Shown here in pieces: positions 14,369 to 26,400 of a stretch of 64,000 nucleotides of DNA. The notes under the pieces were generated by a model. The model saw nothing but the letters and a program-made list of their open reading frames with translations, was not told where the DNA came from and ran no database searches. Origin of the DNA: Lycocorax pyrrhopterus obiensis (Eukaryota; Chordata; Aves; Passeriformes; Paradisaeidae); NCBI GenBank assembly GCA_014706295.1, contig JACSVZ010000016.1, positions 7,359,168-7,423,167 of the forward strand. The letters run 5' to 3'. Position 1 is the stretch's first letter. Each line of letters opens with the position of its first letter. The translations under genes were made by a program, and so were the position numbers.

Positions 14369-16210
14369 CACACCCCCTCCCCTTCCTCCTATCTCCACAT
14401 TAGCAGCCAGCAATGCGGCCACCCTGGTTGCCTAGGAAGCTGATTGCTGCTCCTAAAGGATCTGTTTAAAATTCTGATCTGGATTCTAGTCATGTTTGTG
14501 AGACCCTGGGAATGGAGCTCTTGAAGTGATGGGTACTTTCCATTTTTCCCCCTCTCCTCAGCTTCTCTGGACTGAGAGAAGGCAGCTGTGCTGCTTTGCA
14601 AGACAGAGCAGCTGGACTCGGTTATCCCTAGAACAAATTAAGTGCTGGAAGAATGGCTTGCCTTTTTCCAGGGAGACAGAAGGAGCTGTTTGGGATCATC
14701 AATGACACTGGAGAGTAGCTGTGTATGTATGCAGTTATTTTAAGGGTTCGTTTTGAGGCTTTTTCTATGCACCTGCTGCCTTTTTGGGCATTTGTACTTT
14801 CATCTGCATTGTTTGAAATGCAAATAAAAGCAATGATACATATTCAGACAATCTGAGACCTGTGTTTCAGAGGACTATGCTGAACCCTTTGTGGAGTTTC
14901 TTTTCAGAATCTAATTCTAGTGGAAAATTACTAAATGGAGCTTTAAATAGGTGAAATAATAAGCTGGCCAAATAGTGCACCTATCAGAGAGGCAAAGGTG
15001 GGTGCTCTCTCCAAGCTGGTTTCCATCCCATAGCTCTCCTATTTGGACAGGCAAAGCAGGGTTTCTATGAGGAAAGTTCCTTAACATTCAGTTTTGGCCT
15101 AAGGCTGTTCCAGAAGTTGTCTGTCACACCTCATTTTATGTGCTGTTCTAACCTAGATAAGCATTCAGAATAACACCTGGATAAAAATCTATGAGTACAA
15201 TTACTGATTATCAATGCAACAGATATTCATTAAAAGAGATCCTAGATGGTAGCAAAAGCTAGAGTTTGAGTCACTTGTTTATGCTCCTAAATGAGTGTAG
15301 GATCTCATTTAAAACTGCTTTGAAGTGTGAGTTATGAACAGGAGCCCTTTGATCAGGAGTGAAGTATGATGTGTCATGAGGTGTTACGCCAAAATAAAGA
15401 AGCCACTTAAGCCTTCTCTCCAGAGACACTGGGCAAAATGAGAGCTATGGTTCCCCTACAGTGTCTCATGCTAGCAAGTCCATGCTGCAGAAATTGGGCT
15501 ATGAAGATTACTGCTGCACCTCCGCAAAGTGGGAAATGGCATTTGGTTTTCTGCTGGGGAGAAATCAGAAATGCACGATACGAGTGTTTCCTTAGTGCAC
15601 CTATAAAGTCTATTTCTACTGCACACTTTCCTCCCTGAGTGTAGTCCCACACACACTTCCTCTTTCGAAAGCTTCAGCCCCAAATCAAGCTTGTGGTTTC
15701 TGCTGCTTGCAGCAATTTCTCCATAAAGAAGTGACAACAAGCTCTGTTCTTCACAACATGTCACTCTGCACATGTAGAAAAAGCACAACTGGAACATGAT
15801 GGGCAGCAGTGCCATGTGGTGGTTGCTGTCCCGAGAGCGCTAAGCTGCCTTTGCAGGTAGCTGACTGCATTGCTGTTGGGTGACTTCACTGGTCTTCATC
15901 ATTCTGCCACGCACTCACAATACCCTTGTGGCTCCTGCTGGGATAAAGCATGGACCTGCTGGGATCAGAGGCCTGTATTTTAATCCAGTGGTTGGTCTGC
16001 ATCCAGCTTCATGGCAGTGGGACGTGGAAAAAAAAAGGAGGAAGTAATAGGCCAAACTAACTGAACAAGTTATATTTGTTCAGAGGCCCTAATTTATTTT
16101 GTAAGTCCTGCAAATAAATCAGTGATTTTCCAAATGAAGGGGTATTATATCCTCCAGGACACAGAGTCATGAGCAAACAGCACTCTTCTGTTCACTCTGA
16201 AAAATAAATG

Positions 16211-16305
16211 TTATCTGGCTGTACATGCCAATATTGCCCTTTCTTCTGGATTATGGATAACATAATCCAGAAGAAAGGGCAATATTGGCATGTACAGCCA
16301 GATAA
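16211..16305. repeat. Perfect 45-bp inverted repeat with 5-nt loop
   Basis: The left arm is 16211-16255, the spacer GATAA is 16256-16260, and the right arm is 16261-16305. The right arm is the exact reverse complement of the left over all 45 bases, starting TTATCTGGCTG and ending CAGCCAGATAA. Pairing stops abruptly at both outer ends. I see no target-site duplication or transposon terminal signature beside it. A transcript from either strand would fold into an uninterrupted 45-bp hairpin. Complete identity means the structure is young or maintained. Template-switch mutation during replication, an assembly fold-back artefact, or a small-RNA hairpin are the main readings. Confidence 0.97.
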
Positions 16306-19300
16306 GGCATATTCTTCTGTATCTTTCTTCACCTAGAAACAATGTAGAACTTTTAATTATTACTTGGGATTTAATCAACCCATGAAAGAGTAGAGGAAAA
16401 TAACAAGCTACGTGGTAATATTCCTAGTATGTACTTTAATTACTGATTGCTTGATTACTGCTGAAACTGATGAGGCTGAGTGTGATGATATTATCAGGAA
16501 GTTAAGCCTGATAGCAAGAGATGAAAACATAGCATTTAACATGATCATGATACTCTGCAAAATAGCATCTTTGAGGGTTGGATTGAATGACTCCCTGCAG
16601 AAATAATTTAAATGCTGTGAAGCCATATATGTAGAAATGCTGATGAATAAGATAACAGACAGCCTCTGAGGAAAACAGAAGCTGCTTTAATGCAACAGAA
16701 GAGTTACAGAAATCTCTGTGAGTGGCTGTGGCATATCCAGACCGGTGTTTACAACATTATTAGAAGATTCCAAAAGATCCAATGAGACTTAGAGTCTGGT
16801 AATTTAATGGGTAACGATATTTTCATCCCAGGAAGTTATAGGAATATAGTTCTGAAATATACACGAGTCACCAAGACACTCAGAGCTACAAAAACAGGGA
16901 ACTTTGTCAGGCATTGGGCAGATGCACCACATGACACCTAGAATGACACCAGAACACACACAAAACAGCTGAAAGAGGTGACATGGGACTTCAGGTATGT
17001 GGTGGTGGCAAAAAGAGGCATAAATAACTGTTTTCAAAGGGGTTTCCTTCCAGAACTGTCAGTTTCTGTAATATACTTAAAAGCAGTAGGACCGAAACAC
17101 AAAGCATCTCAGCCAGTAATTAGCAAAATGAAAACAGTGCTTGCTAAGAATGTCATCTTTTACTAGATGGAGAGTGAGGACTCTCTGAAGCATCCAGGCG
17201 TGTAGCTGAGAAATCCAGCCCAAGTCAAACGATGGAAGTGAAAGAATGCTTCAGACCACTGAAACTCCTCTGTTCCTAAAAGAAGAAAAAACCCCCACCC
17301 ACAGACTTAGAAGGTCTGAAACTGTTAGTGAAGAAATAACCCTAGAAGTGAAACAAGAACATACAATATCACTTCATATAAAATACTCTCACACAGTTAA
17401 AGGGTACAATAGGTTAGAAGGGCCCCAAACCTTTCTTTATGCACAAAACTGACTGTAAACTTATCTCTCAAGCAGTAGCTGGGATCTAGCTGGTATTTTG
17501 GGTAAAATCTTTGAACTTACTCCCTGATTCCCATTTCTTGCAGAAGTATTCGCTGTTGGATTGAATAGAAAATTGAATTATTTTATGCTGTGAAATCGAA
17601 TTGATTGTGGACTGTGTGTTAGAATTTGTCTGCGGTCCTACAGCTATGAACTAACCCCTTGCTTCTCCAAATGATCTCCAATTCAAAAGCTGGCAAACAG
17701 AAGCATGTGGAGCTGCTATGACTGGAAATGAAGGAGAAGGAGAAAAAAAATCCACCTAACTGTTGGAATAGACATAATTTCCAAAACAACAACAATAACA
17801 ACAACATTATGACCATGAGCTTGAAAACCTAAGTAAACCATTAGTTTAGAACTGTTCTCGCAGGCTGGTGGGGCTGCATTTCACTGTGACCTATCATCTC
17901 TAACTCAGGTTGTCAGTTTTCCTCTTGGGATTGAGGTCAGCCAGAGGAACACTGCAGTGTTTTGACCATATATAACAGTGGATTGTCTCGGCCATGGCTG
18001 GTTGATGGTAGTGAATGAGCATGCACTTCTAACATCTAGACATGCTCATGGCTACTGTCTGGTTAATGCAACAAAACCTTTGTCAGTTCATAGCTGATTC
18101 ACTCTACTGAAAGGACAGAAGAGCAAATCTTGATGCTATGAAATGTTATTTGCACTATCATTTGATGCATAATGGTATGTATAGCAGAAAGTAGATACAG
18201 TTGACCAGAATATCAAGTGAGGTGATATGGTGGGGCTGTGAGTAACTCAGAGTCTGCCCCAAGGACATGAGCTGCAATTGCTCTGTCCTGTGAGTATTCA
18301 GTTCGTCTCCTCTAATTTCATCTTTAAAATCCAAGTGTATGTGGTTTCTGCAGAGAAATTTTCAGGATATTAGCAACTTTAGAGTAGACAGTAATTTGTT
18401 TTATAAATATCATAATGACTATCTCTAAGCAAGTTGATTTCTTTTGTGTGTATAAGCAAGCATATTTTATTCTCCAAAGCAAAAACATCCTGTAACGAAA
18501 ATTAAATCCTTTTATTCCACGGAGAACAGATTGACAGTTTCTGAATCCTAAATCCTTTTTGAACTGCACTTTGTTCTGGAGGGACGTGGAAATGTGACTG
18601 CCCTGGCAGGCATTTGCCATCACGGCAAATCACTGTTCCCATATGGAGATGATTGTTCTGTAAAGTATGTCTCCTGCTTTCTGGGTAAGAGAAGACCAGA
18701 TTTCTTTGTGCAGTTTTTGGGCATTTTGCAATCCTAACATGCCCTAAAGTGATCTGGTGAACTGCAGTCAGAACTCACTGTCCACATCTAGGGGCCCATA
18801 GTTTGTCTTCTGCTCTTCTGCAAAGCCATTATTTTTCAGATGGTTGGCACTGGTTTTATACAAAATAAGAAAATCGTTATGATCAATTAGCTCTAATCTG
18901 ATGTGATGCTGGTAGCAGGGAAGAACAGCTGCGCCTGTGTTTGATGTGCAGCGGTCGCTTGCAGGCTGCTGAGCAGCTCTGGGGAAGGCTTTTGGAGAGC
19001 AGCAGTGGGTAAGGGCTCCATTCTTCTGATCTGCAGCTGGACAACTCCTTCCCACACTGCTGTCTGTTGGTTAAAACTAGATTAATTTCTACTTCTTATC
19101 CCAAACAGAAAGTTGGAGGACCTCAGCATGTTTCCAGGTGAAATCATACCAGTAATGCAAAAGTACGAGTTTAGCCAGGAAACCATGCCCAATCTTTTTC
19201 CGGGGTATGTTGACTCTATGGATGTGCAACATCAAAGGGAGACAATTTGGCTCCATGCTGCTGTTTGCAGGGCTGTGACCACCAGTCACCGTGACCCAAG

Positions 19301-19860
19301 GGTAGAGGCCACAGAGATAAGTGTGTCTGCTGGTCTGGCAGAGCAGTGCGACAGCACAGTTGGAAGCTGGCAGAATTATCCAGGGCTGCAAGTGGAACCA
19401 GGGGAGTATGAGAACCACAGACATTCTTTGAGGTGCCTCCTGACTGCAACAAAAACTCTGACAGCCACTTGCTACAGACACTGGTGCCAAATACTTAGTG
19501 CATTGCTTTTCATCACCCAGCATTCACAAAAGCTCTGCACCCACATACCAGAGTAGGTGTGTAAAGGGAATTAGGGCATTCCCCAAATCTGCAGAATTGA
19601 TTTTAGAGTCTGGTTTAGGGATACATGGAAAACTGGTGTATTTGAAAGGTGATCAGCTTGTAGGATTAAACAAGCACTCCTGCTGGTGGAGCACAATTGG
19701 CTCCTGTGAAGGCACAGGCTGGTTAGCCGGGAGCTGCTTTGTTTGGAGCAAATCCTGGTGAGTACAGCGCAAGTTATGGAATGAATTCACTTTTATCAGC
19801 TGCACAAGAGAATGTGCTTGCTTTATCTTTGTATTGAAATCTGTGGCATTTCTTCCGAAG
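16306..19860. other. Intergenic DNA between the hairpin and the CpG island
   Basis: No exon was recognised. A short AAC microsatellite lies near 17790 and a 14-bp palindrome, AACACTGCAGTGTT, at 17948-17961. Just before the CpG island both strands stay open over the same stretch (19113-19556 on plus, 147 codons; 19089-19523 on minus, 144 codons). Neither translation resembles a family I know. Confidence 0.5.
17784..17806. repeat. (AAC)n microsatellite
   Basis: AAC triplets with one AAT interruption form a short simple-sequence repeat with no apparent function. Confidence 0.8.
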
Positions 19861-20204
19861 GGCCGTGGTGAGTCAAGCACGAGAAGAACGTGCCAGCGGA
19901 GTGAGCGGCAGTGACCACCTCACCCAGCTGCGGGAGACGGTCGTGCCGCGCCTCCGGGGAACTGGCGGCCATCCACTCCAACGCTGCAAGCTGAAAGCAG
20001 CGCGAAGTTGAAAAGCAGGGCTGGGGCGTGGGGAACTCGGGCTGAGCGTCCGCTGTTGGCCCCGGAGCCGCTCGCTGCTCTCCGCAGCTATGGCTGTGAA
20101 AGAAGGCGGCTTCAGAGGGCTGATACTTCCCGGCTCCTTGGCGAGCGGGCCGCGTATGGGGCGGGCGGCAGCGGGATCCCGTCCTACGGCGGCTGTGGGA
20201 CCCG

Positions 20205-20267
20205 CCCGTCCCGTCTCGTTCCCGTCCCGGTCCCGTCTCGTTCCCGTCCCGTTCCGTCCCGTTCCGG
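20205..20267. repeat. Short GC-rich tandem repeat in the CpG island
   Basis: About 63 bases consist of degenerate modules of the form CCCGTCCCGTT with CCCGTCTCGTT variants. The plus strand is almost purely pyrimidine plus G. It sits inside the promoter island, probably just upstream of the first exon. It is likely unstable in length. Confidence 0.8.
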
Positions 20268-20329
20268 CCGTGCCGTGCGGAGCTGCCCGGGCCGTGGCGG
20301 CGGCGGCGGCCGGCAGGGGGCGCGGGCGG

Positions 20330-20460
20330 GCGGCGTGGCCGGGGGGGGCGGCGCTCGGGCGGGCTGAGCGCTCGGCGGGCGCGGAGCCGCGGCCGTGGCG
20401 TGGCGGCTCTGGCGGCTCCAGCTCCGGCCCCGGGAGAAGGCACCGAGCGCGGCGGGGCAG
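20330..20460 (+). other. Probable non-coding first exon of PXYLP1
   Basis: The donor is placed at 20460/20461, where GGGGCAG is followed by GTAAGG, a near-consensus 5' splice site in the core of the island. The 5' end is a guess because the sequence gives no unique initiation site. The stretch has no ATG, consistent with an untranslated leader. A second donor-like CCCCG|GTAAGG occurs at 20590/20591 and could define a longer or alternative first exon. The family's coding start lies in a later exon, so a leader-only first exon is expected. Confidence 0.5.
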
Positions 20461-23400
20461 GTAAGGGGCGGCTGCGGGCGGGGCTGTGCCCGCCGGGCAG
20501 GTGGGACAGCGCCCGGGGCGCGGCGCCGGGGAGCGCTGGGGCCGGTGCCCCGGTACGCCCCGGCCGTGCCCGCGGTGCTCCGCTGCCCCGGTAAGGGCTC
20601 GGCGGCGCCGGCGGGCGGTCGCTGCCGGAGCGCGGGGACAGCGGGGGTGCGGCCTGCGGCCGGCTCCGAGAGGGGCGGCGGGAGCGCTGCGGGCGCGGAG
20701 CCTCGGCCGGACCGGCCCGGCGGGCGGGGGCTCGGCCGGCGGCTCCTCCGCGGGGCCTCGGGGCGGGCCAGCCCTGCAGCCGCACGGGACCGCGGGCAGC
20801 ACCAGCGCTCGGGACCGCGGGCTGTAGCCGGGGTGTGCGAGCCCCGCTGTGTGCGAGCCCTGTATGACCCGGTGTGTGTACGACCCGGTGTGCGCGAGCG
20901 GCGCGGGGCAGCGTCTGGCAGGGGCGAGTCCCCGCGCCCCCAGCCTGGCTCGGGTGTGCCCGCCTCGGCTGGCAGGGGCAGCGGGGCTGGAGCGGAGCCG
21001 CTGCGCCGCTCCGGGCGCCGGGACTTGTCACCCATTGTCGGCGGGTGCACTGTGGCCGGAGTGGAGTAACTTCGTGAATTCACCTGTTTCCTCATGCCTC
21101 TTGTCTTTAGCGTGTCCCATAGCATACTTTTCGTCGCACATACTTAGCCTAAATATTTTCAAAGCCTTGAGCAGACTTCTTAGTTTATTTCTGTGCTGCA
21201 GGTTCCCGAGAAACAACCCTGAACGTTTTGACAAGCATGGACTTCTCATTGGAAGTGTGTTCTGAGATGAACATTGTCTTGGCCTTAACACAGAGTGTGG
21301 CCCTAAAAAAAACCAAACAAAAAAAGCTGTGAAACTGCATTTTACAATGCCGGGAAGTAAGGGGTTAAACAATGTATTTGTAAACACTGTAACCTGAATT
21401 TCTGGATGGATCACTTTGCATAAAGTCTTTGACAGTGGAAATCACAGGGTGAGAAAAGCATGTGTAATAGTCTTATAAGCCTTTTATTTTGTCTGGCATC
21501 ATAGTCTCAGATGAGCATCCGAGTACAGACCTTAAATTTTCTCTTCTACAAATTTTACAAAGATATTTTTATATGGTGAAAAAACCAGTACTGAATAAGT
21601 GGCTCTCTCCTTGACTAACTGCACAAGCTGTCACATATAATAAGTTATTGTGCCAGTATTACAATAGTAATGGGATATTAAACCAGCACATTTGGCAGTA
21701 AGTAGCTGTAATACTTATGCCCTGTTTTGATGTCTCTAGAAGGAGGATTAGCTCAGACAGAATTTGTAGTGGGAGGGTGTGAGTGGGATGAAAAGCAAAA
21801 GCTGCTTAATTTTAATCTTCTCAAAAAGGTAACTACAAGTAGTGCACATGGTTAAAACACATATGCTCCTCTCTCTAATGGCTTTTAATTGTAGTATCTT
21901 AAATATTTTATGTAAACTCAGTAGTGCTGAAATACTACTTTTTATGAGATTCAATCCATAGCGAGCAAGCTGCCTGTTCTGAGGCAAAGGAAGCATTGGG
22001 GAATAGCAGGGTGTCATAGGAGGGTCTGACAGCAACAGAGCTGTGAATTGGCTTTGGTGTAGCTGAGGCTGTGTCTGTACCGGTGTGGAGGTGTGCCTCG
22101 GGTTAGGCTGCAGGCATTTACTTAAATTGCTTCACTTTCATGATTGGGAACTTCATTTTCTTCAACAGCTTTCTTTTGTCTTCTGAGCTTTTTTTGTCTA
22201 GTTTTAGAGGTGGGCATCTTGGAGTGAAGAAACACAAAAAGCAATGCTTCAGGGTGTGCAAAACCACTGTTGCCGGTGAAGTGGTGCTTCCTCCAGTGGT
22301 TTTACAAGGGGGTGTACATTCTTACATACTTACCATAACCTCCTTAGACGAATGAAACCTCAAGTGTTCTGTGAGGTTTCTTATGTAGGTCTTTGTTTAT
22401 GTTCACAATCTTATAGGAGGCCTTTGAAACTAGACTTTGGCTGAATTTTTTTGGATGCTTTTTCTGATGAAGTTGCAGGTACAGAAAAAAGAAAATTCTT
22501 ATAGAGGCTTTGTATCATAAGTGTATCTGCATATTATTGCCCAAAAGATGAGTGGTGGATTCATGTGGCCCTAAGTGTGGCTTTTATCTGGATTTATGGT
22601 CAGTTCTACTTGCAAATTCATCTCCCCATGATTTTTTCTTTTGGCTAACAAAAACACGTTGGCAATTAATTAAGTGGAAAACCACTGTGAGATATGTGGT
22701 GCTCACAAACACACGTCACACGAGCGTAGGAATGAAATGTTAAGCCACCTACTAACATATGCTTTATGATTTAGGTTTATGGTTTATGATGGATGCTACA
22801 AAGGAGGTGGTGGTACTTTAATTGTTCAAGAGGGTAGAGTCTTCAAGCCTGCCTCTACCAAAAGGATGAAGGTGCTCTCTCAAGGAGCTTGGGATCGTGT
22901 AGAAAATACACAGCTATTGCTTTGACTGTTAAGAGCATCATTTGGTGAAGGAGGTATGAGAAGATTAAAGAAGATGGAGTTTGTTATAGGGAATACAGGA
23001 AAGTTTTGGGAGTTATTGGTAGATAGTTACCAATAAGCTGCAGGAAAAGGCAGCATGGCAGCCCAACCACGCTGACACGCACTGGAGCAGCACACACACA
23101 AACACTGGTAGACAGCAGCCTCAAGAGCTGCTTAAAAAGAACCTCAGTGGTCCAAATGTTGGACAAACAGTGTAGTTTGGGTTGAAACTGTCCCAGCAGT
23201 GCATCACATTCGGGAAGTGTTTGAACATAGCCTTTAATCTTGACTCTTCTGGGAGAGAGAGGCAAGCGAGTGATGCATTGATTCACATTCAGAAGGGTGT
23301 ATTTAAAAATACTCTGGCTTGGGTGGTAAATTATATACAAAAATGAAAACTTAAATTTTGCAGCAAAAAGGGAAGAAATGTCAAATGCTTGGGAGGAGAC

Positions 23401-26400
23401 TTTAAATGTAGATTTCATGCAATATTTCTACTTTCATGGGTTTGCGTGTCGTGGTAGTTGTACTGGATTTGTGTTAAAATATTGCAGTACTGATAAAATA
23501 CTGTGCTTCAAAGTTCTTACTTTCTTATTTTCTTTGAAAAGCTTTTGAAAATGCTTTCCATAACAGGGAATGGAAATGCAGGCCACTGTATGGCATAAAT
23601 TACACAGAAACAGAATTGGAAACAGTTGATCATAAAGCTGTGTAAAGGATGATGACGACTGAAGGTTTCTGTAGCAGTTTTCCAGGACGATACTAGGAAT
23701 GCTATACAGACTGTGACATGCTTCATATTTTGTTAAAATCAGGCTGCTCTTTGGTGAATCCCAAAGAGAGTCCCCTGAAGCATGCATTTGGCTTTGCACA
23801 CTATTTAGGGTAGAAAAATTTGGGAAATTTTATTGTCTAAAATTTGTAGGGGAGGATACATGACTTATGACTTATTGACTTACGTCAGTGTAGGAGCACA
23901 TGAGCTTTGCCCATGTGGCTTGTTTTGTGCCATTGGGTTTAGGTTAGAATTCGAAATTCGTCTTATTGTTTGTCTTGTAAATACCAGATGTTCTCTGATT
24001 ACAGCTGGGTAAGCCATTCTCTTGTTCAGCGAAGAAAGAAAAGAGTGGGAAGGTGTACTGTGACAAATGGCATTTATGATTCTTTTTAAAAAATCAGATA
24101 ATGCCTGAATCATCAATGTAATGGTTCATCCTAAGCAGCAAGAAAGAGCATTTTTTTTGCATCGTGCAAGCTGGTAATAGAAACATTTGCTAGGAGGGCT
24201 ACAAAGGTAGATGGTAACTGTGTGATTAGGCACTAAGGGCTTCTGCTGACAGGCAGAGGATTCAGAGCATGATTGACAGGCTATTTCATATTGATTAGAG
24301 AAGTAAACTGGGCTTTGAAAAGCTAGACAGCTGGCATATTTCTTAAAAGTAACTGATTTTTGGAAGCTTAAATAATTAGGCTTATTTGTTTGTGCCACAT
24401 GGTAAACACGTTCAGAACTCTGACTGGAAATACTAATCAGTGGCTGTTTTCAGCTGATCCATTCATAGTTTCTACTGCCACCTAAAACTTCAGCGTGAAC
24501 CAAGAATGAAGTCAGTTTCCCCCAGAAATTGTCACAGTATTCATGTGAAAATAAAAAAATAAACAGCACAACTTTGTGTCAGTGTCTGCAATGAGAAATG
24601 TCACGGTTACTGGAGCAGGGGAAGATGCTGTTCTGTGCCTTCCTAAGGCTGGCAGTGGCTGGCTGGGGACCCTGCAGACAGCTGGTACCCTCTGTGGTTA
24701 ATCATTGTTTAAAAGGACAAAGCAATGCTGGCACTGGTTCCTGCACTTTGCCGTGTATTTCTCATGCTTTATTCATCTTCTCTGCGTCCGTGGTTGTGGT
24801 GTCGGTTTGTTGGTTGCTCCTGAGTCTGAACACAGGCTTGTGTTTCTGTCTCTGAAGACCTTTGGGTACCTTCACGTGGAGCTTCTGTGAGGGCTGATAA
24901 AACGTAAAACCAGCTAAGCAACTAAAGCAATAAAACTAAGCAACAAAACTGTAGCCAAAGGGAATTTCTGAGGAAATGCTGGGACACGATGTTTAATGCC
25001 AGCGCTGTTTACCTAAACCTATTTTTATTTTTCCTTTTGAAGCAATAACTCCCCGGCCTGCCCCTGTGTGTTCAGCTGTCTGTAGCTGTAAGATGATGTG
25101 TTCCTAGTGGTGAGCTTGTGCTGCTGCCGTGAGGATCCAGGGGAAAGCCAGGCATGCCCTTTTGCCAGCAGCGTGGCAGTTTTCCCAGTATGTTGCCTGT
25201 GTTATTCCCCATTCAGCTCTCCAGCAGCCAGGCAAGTTGGCAGTTGTGCAAAGTGTTGTGGGGAAGAAAGGGCAGCAGAAAATGCTGACTGTGTGCTAAT
25301 GCATCTGTGTAATCACCATTCTGGGGTTAGATTGCAGGAAGATGACAAAACTGCTGAATAAAGTATGTTTAATCCTTTTTTTTCCTCTCCATGAGCTGCA
25401 ATGGGTAATAGTAGAATCTGTGGAGAAGCACAACTTTTCCATTTGGAACAGAGGTCTGTATCTACCCTGTAATTTTGAATCTTTGAGATTGTATGAAAGT
25501 GGTTGAATATGGAAGTTTTGGGTGACCTGACATGATAATATATATTCCATGTAGGATGGAACAGATCTCATGCAGGGCTATAGGCAGAAGAAAAATCTTT
25601 TGGGATGAGGGTCAAAATATAGCTTGAGCACAAGGATAGGATAGAGTAGAAATGTGATGGGTAATGAAATCAATGTCATCCCTTCCACCCCTGTTGCACA
25701 AACTCCTCTAACATCAGGTTGTTGCACTGCCATTTTGGAGCTGTGATGTTATCTGATCAGCCAGTGGCTGTGATCTGGGGGTGATTAGGATCTATGCTCA
25801 TAGTTATGAACATATGGTATATGGTCTTAAAGTTGTAAGTTTAAAATAATTACATTCTGGTGCTGTTTTAAAAGAATTATTTAATTATCTGTATGTTCTA
25901 GAATGGTTTTGCTGCCAGTTAATATTCAGTTCTGGCCTGGAGCCATCAAAATCATAAGGTTTCTTTCAAGTTTCATAATACTGTTAAAAAGAGTTGCTCA
26001 GTTTCCTTTAAGGAAGTAAAAGAACTTCCTTTGGTTTTGTTTTTACTTTCTCTGCACTTCAGAGGCTTGTATGACCTATTATTGCATAGGAGAAGGAGCA
26101 GGACTATGGGGACATTCCTGAAGTGGATAACAGAGAGTTGGGCTTGTGACGGGTTTTCCTAGATACTAAAATTTGGTTCACCCAGAGTCTCCAAAGTGAT
26201 GTGCTGGACTGGTGGGTTGGTATTGACTTCAAGTTTTTTAAGATTTCTACACGGTAGTGTAGGACATTGATCTTATTTCCAACCAAAAAGAGGTAATCAA
26301 AGCCAGATCAAAGCACTTACTGAGAAGTTTGTTTGAATGGAAGAATCTCTTGAACTAAGGGTTTATGTGGGCCAAAAGAAACCGAAGTTAAGGACACCTA

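Larger units (their letters stand above)
6961..16210. other. Intergenic DNA, no gene recognised
   Basis: No exon or RNA gene was recognised. Open frames reach at most about 145 codons (for example 10657-11094 on the minus strand) and have no recognisable motif. Contents that can be named are a poly-G/T plus GT microsatellite near 8500 and an AT microsatellite near 14340. A short stretch at 9421-9446 resembles the start of some avian LTRs but the match is not sustained. Confidence 0.55.
19861..21065 (+). promoter_or_regulatory. CpG-island promoter of PXYLP1
   Basis: Base composition switches sharply from AT-rich flanks to dense GC with many intact CpG dinucleotides, then back again. It contains GC boxes (GGGGCGGG at about 20157-20165), a CGG run near 20297-20308, and no obvious TATA box. 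This is the profile of a CpG-island promoter with dispersed initiation. It lies about 13.5 kb upstream of the PXYLP1 start-codon exon on the same strand, and no other gene start is nearby, so it is assigned to PXYLP1. Such islands often also fire in the opposite direction, so a divergent non-coding transcript is possible. Long open frames on both strands here result from the GC bias that removes stop codons. Confidence 0.85.

Noticed and set aside
19823..21031. A 402-codon minus-strand open frame, plus 309, 313 and 224-codon frames through the CpG island
   Set aside because: Composition is Pro/Arg/Ala/Gly-rich in all frames on both strands, which is what stop-poor GC-rich DNA yields. No domain is visible.
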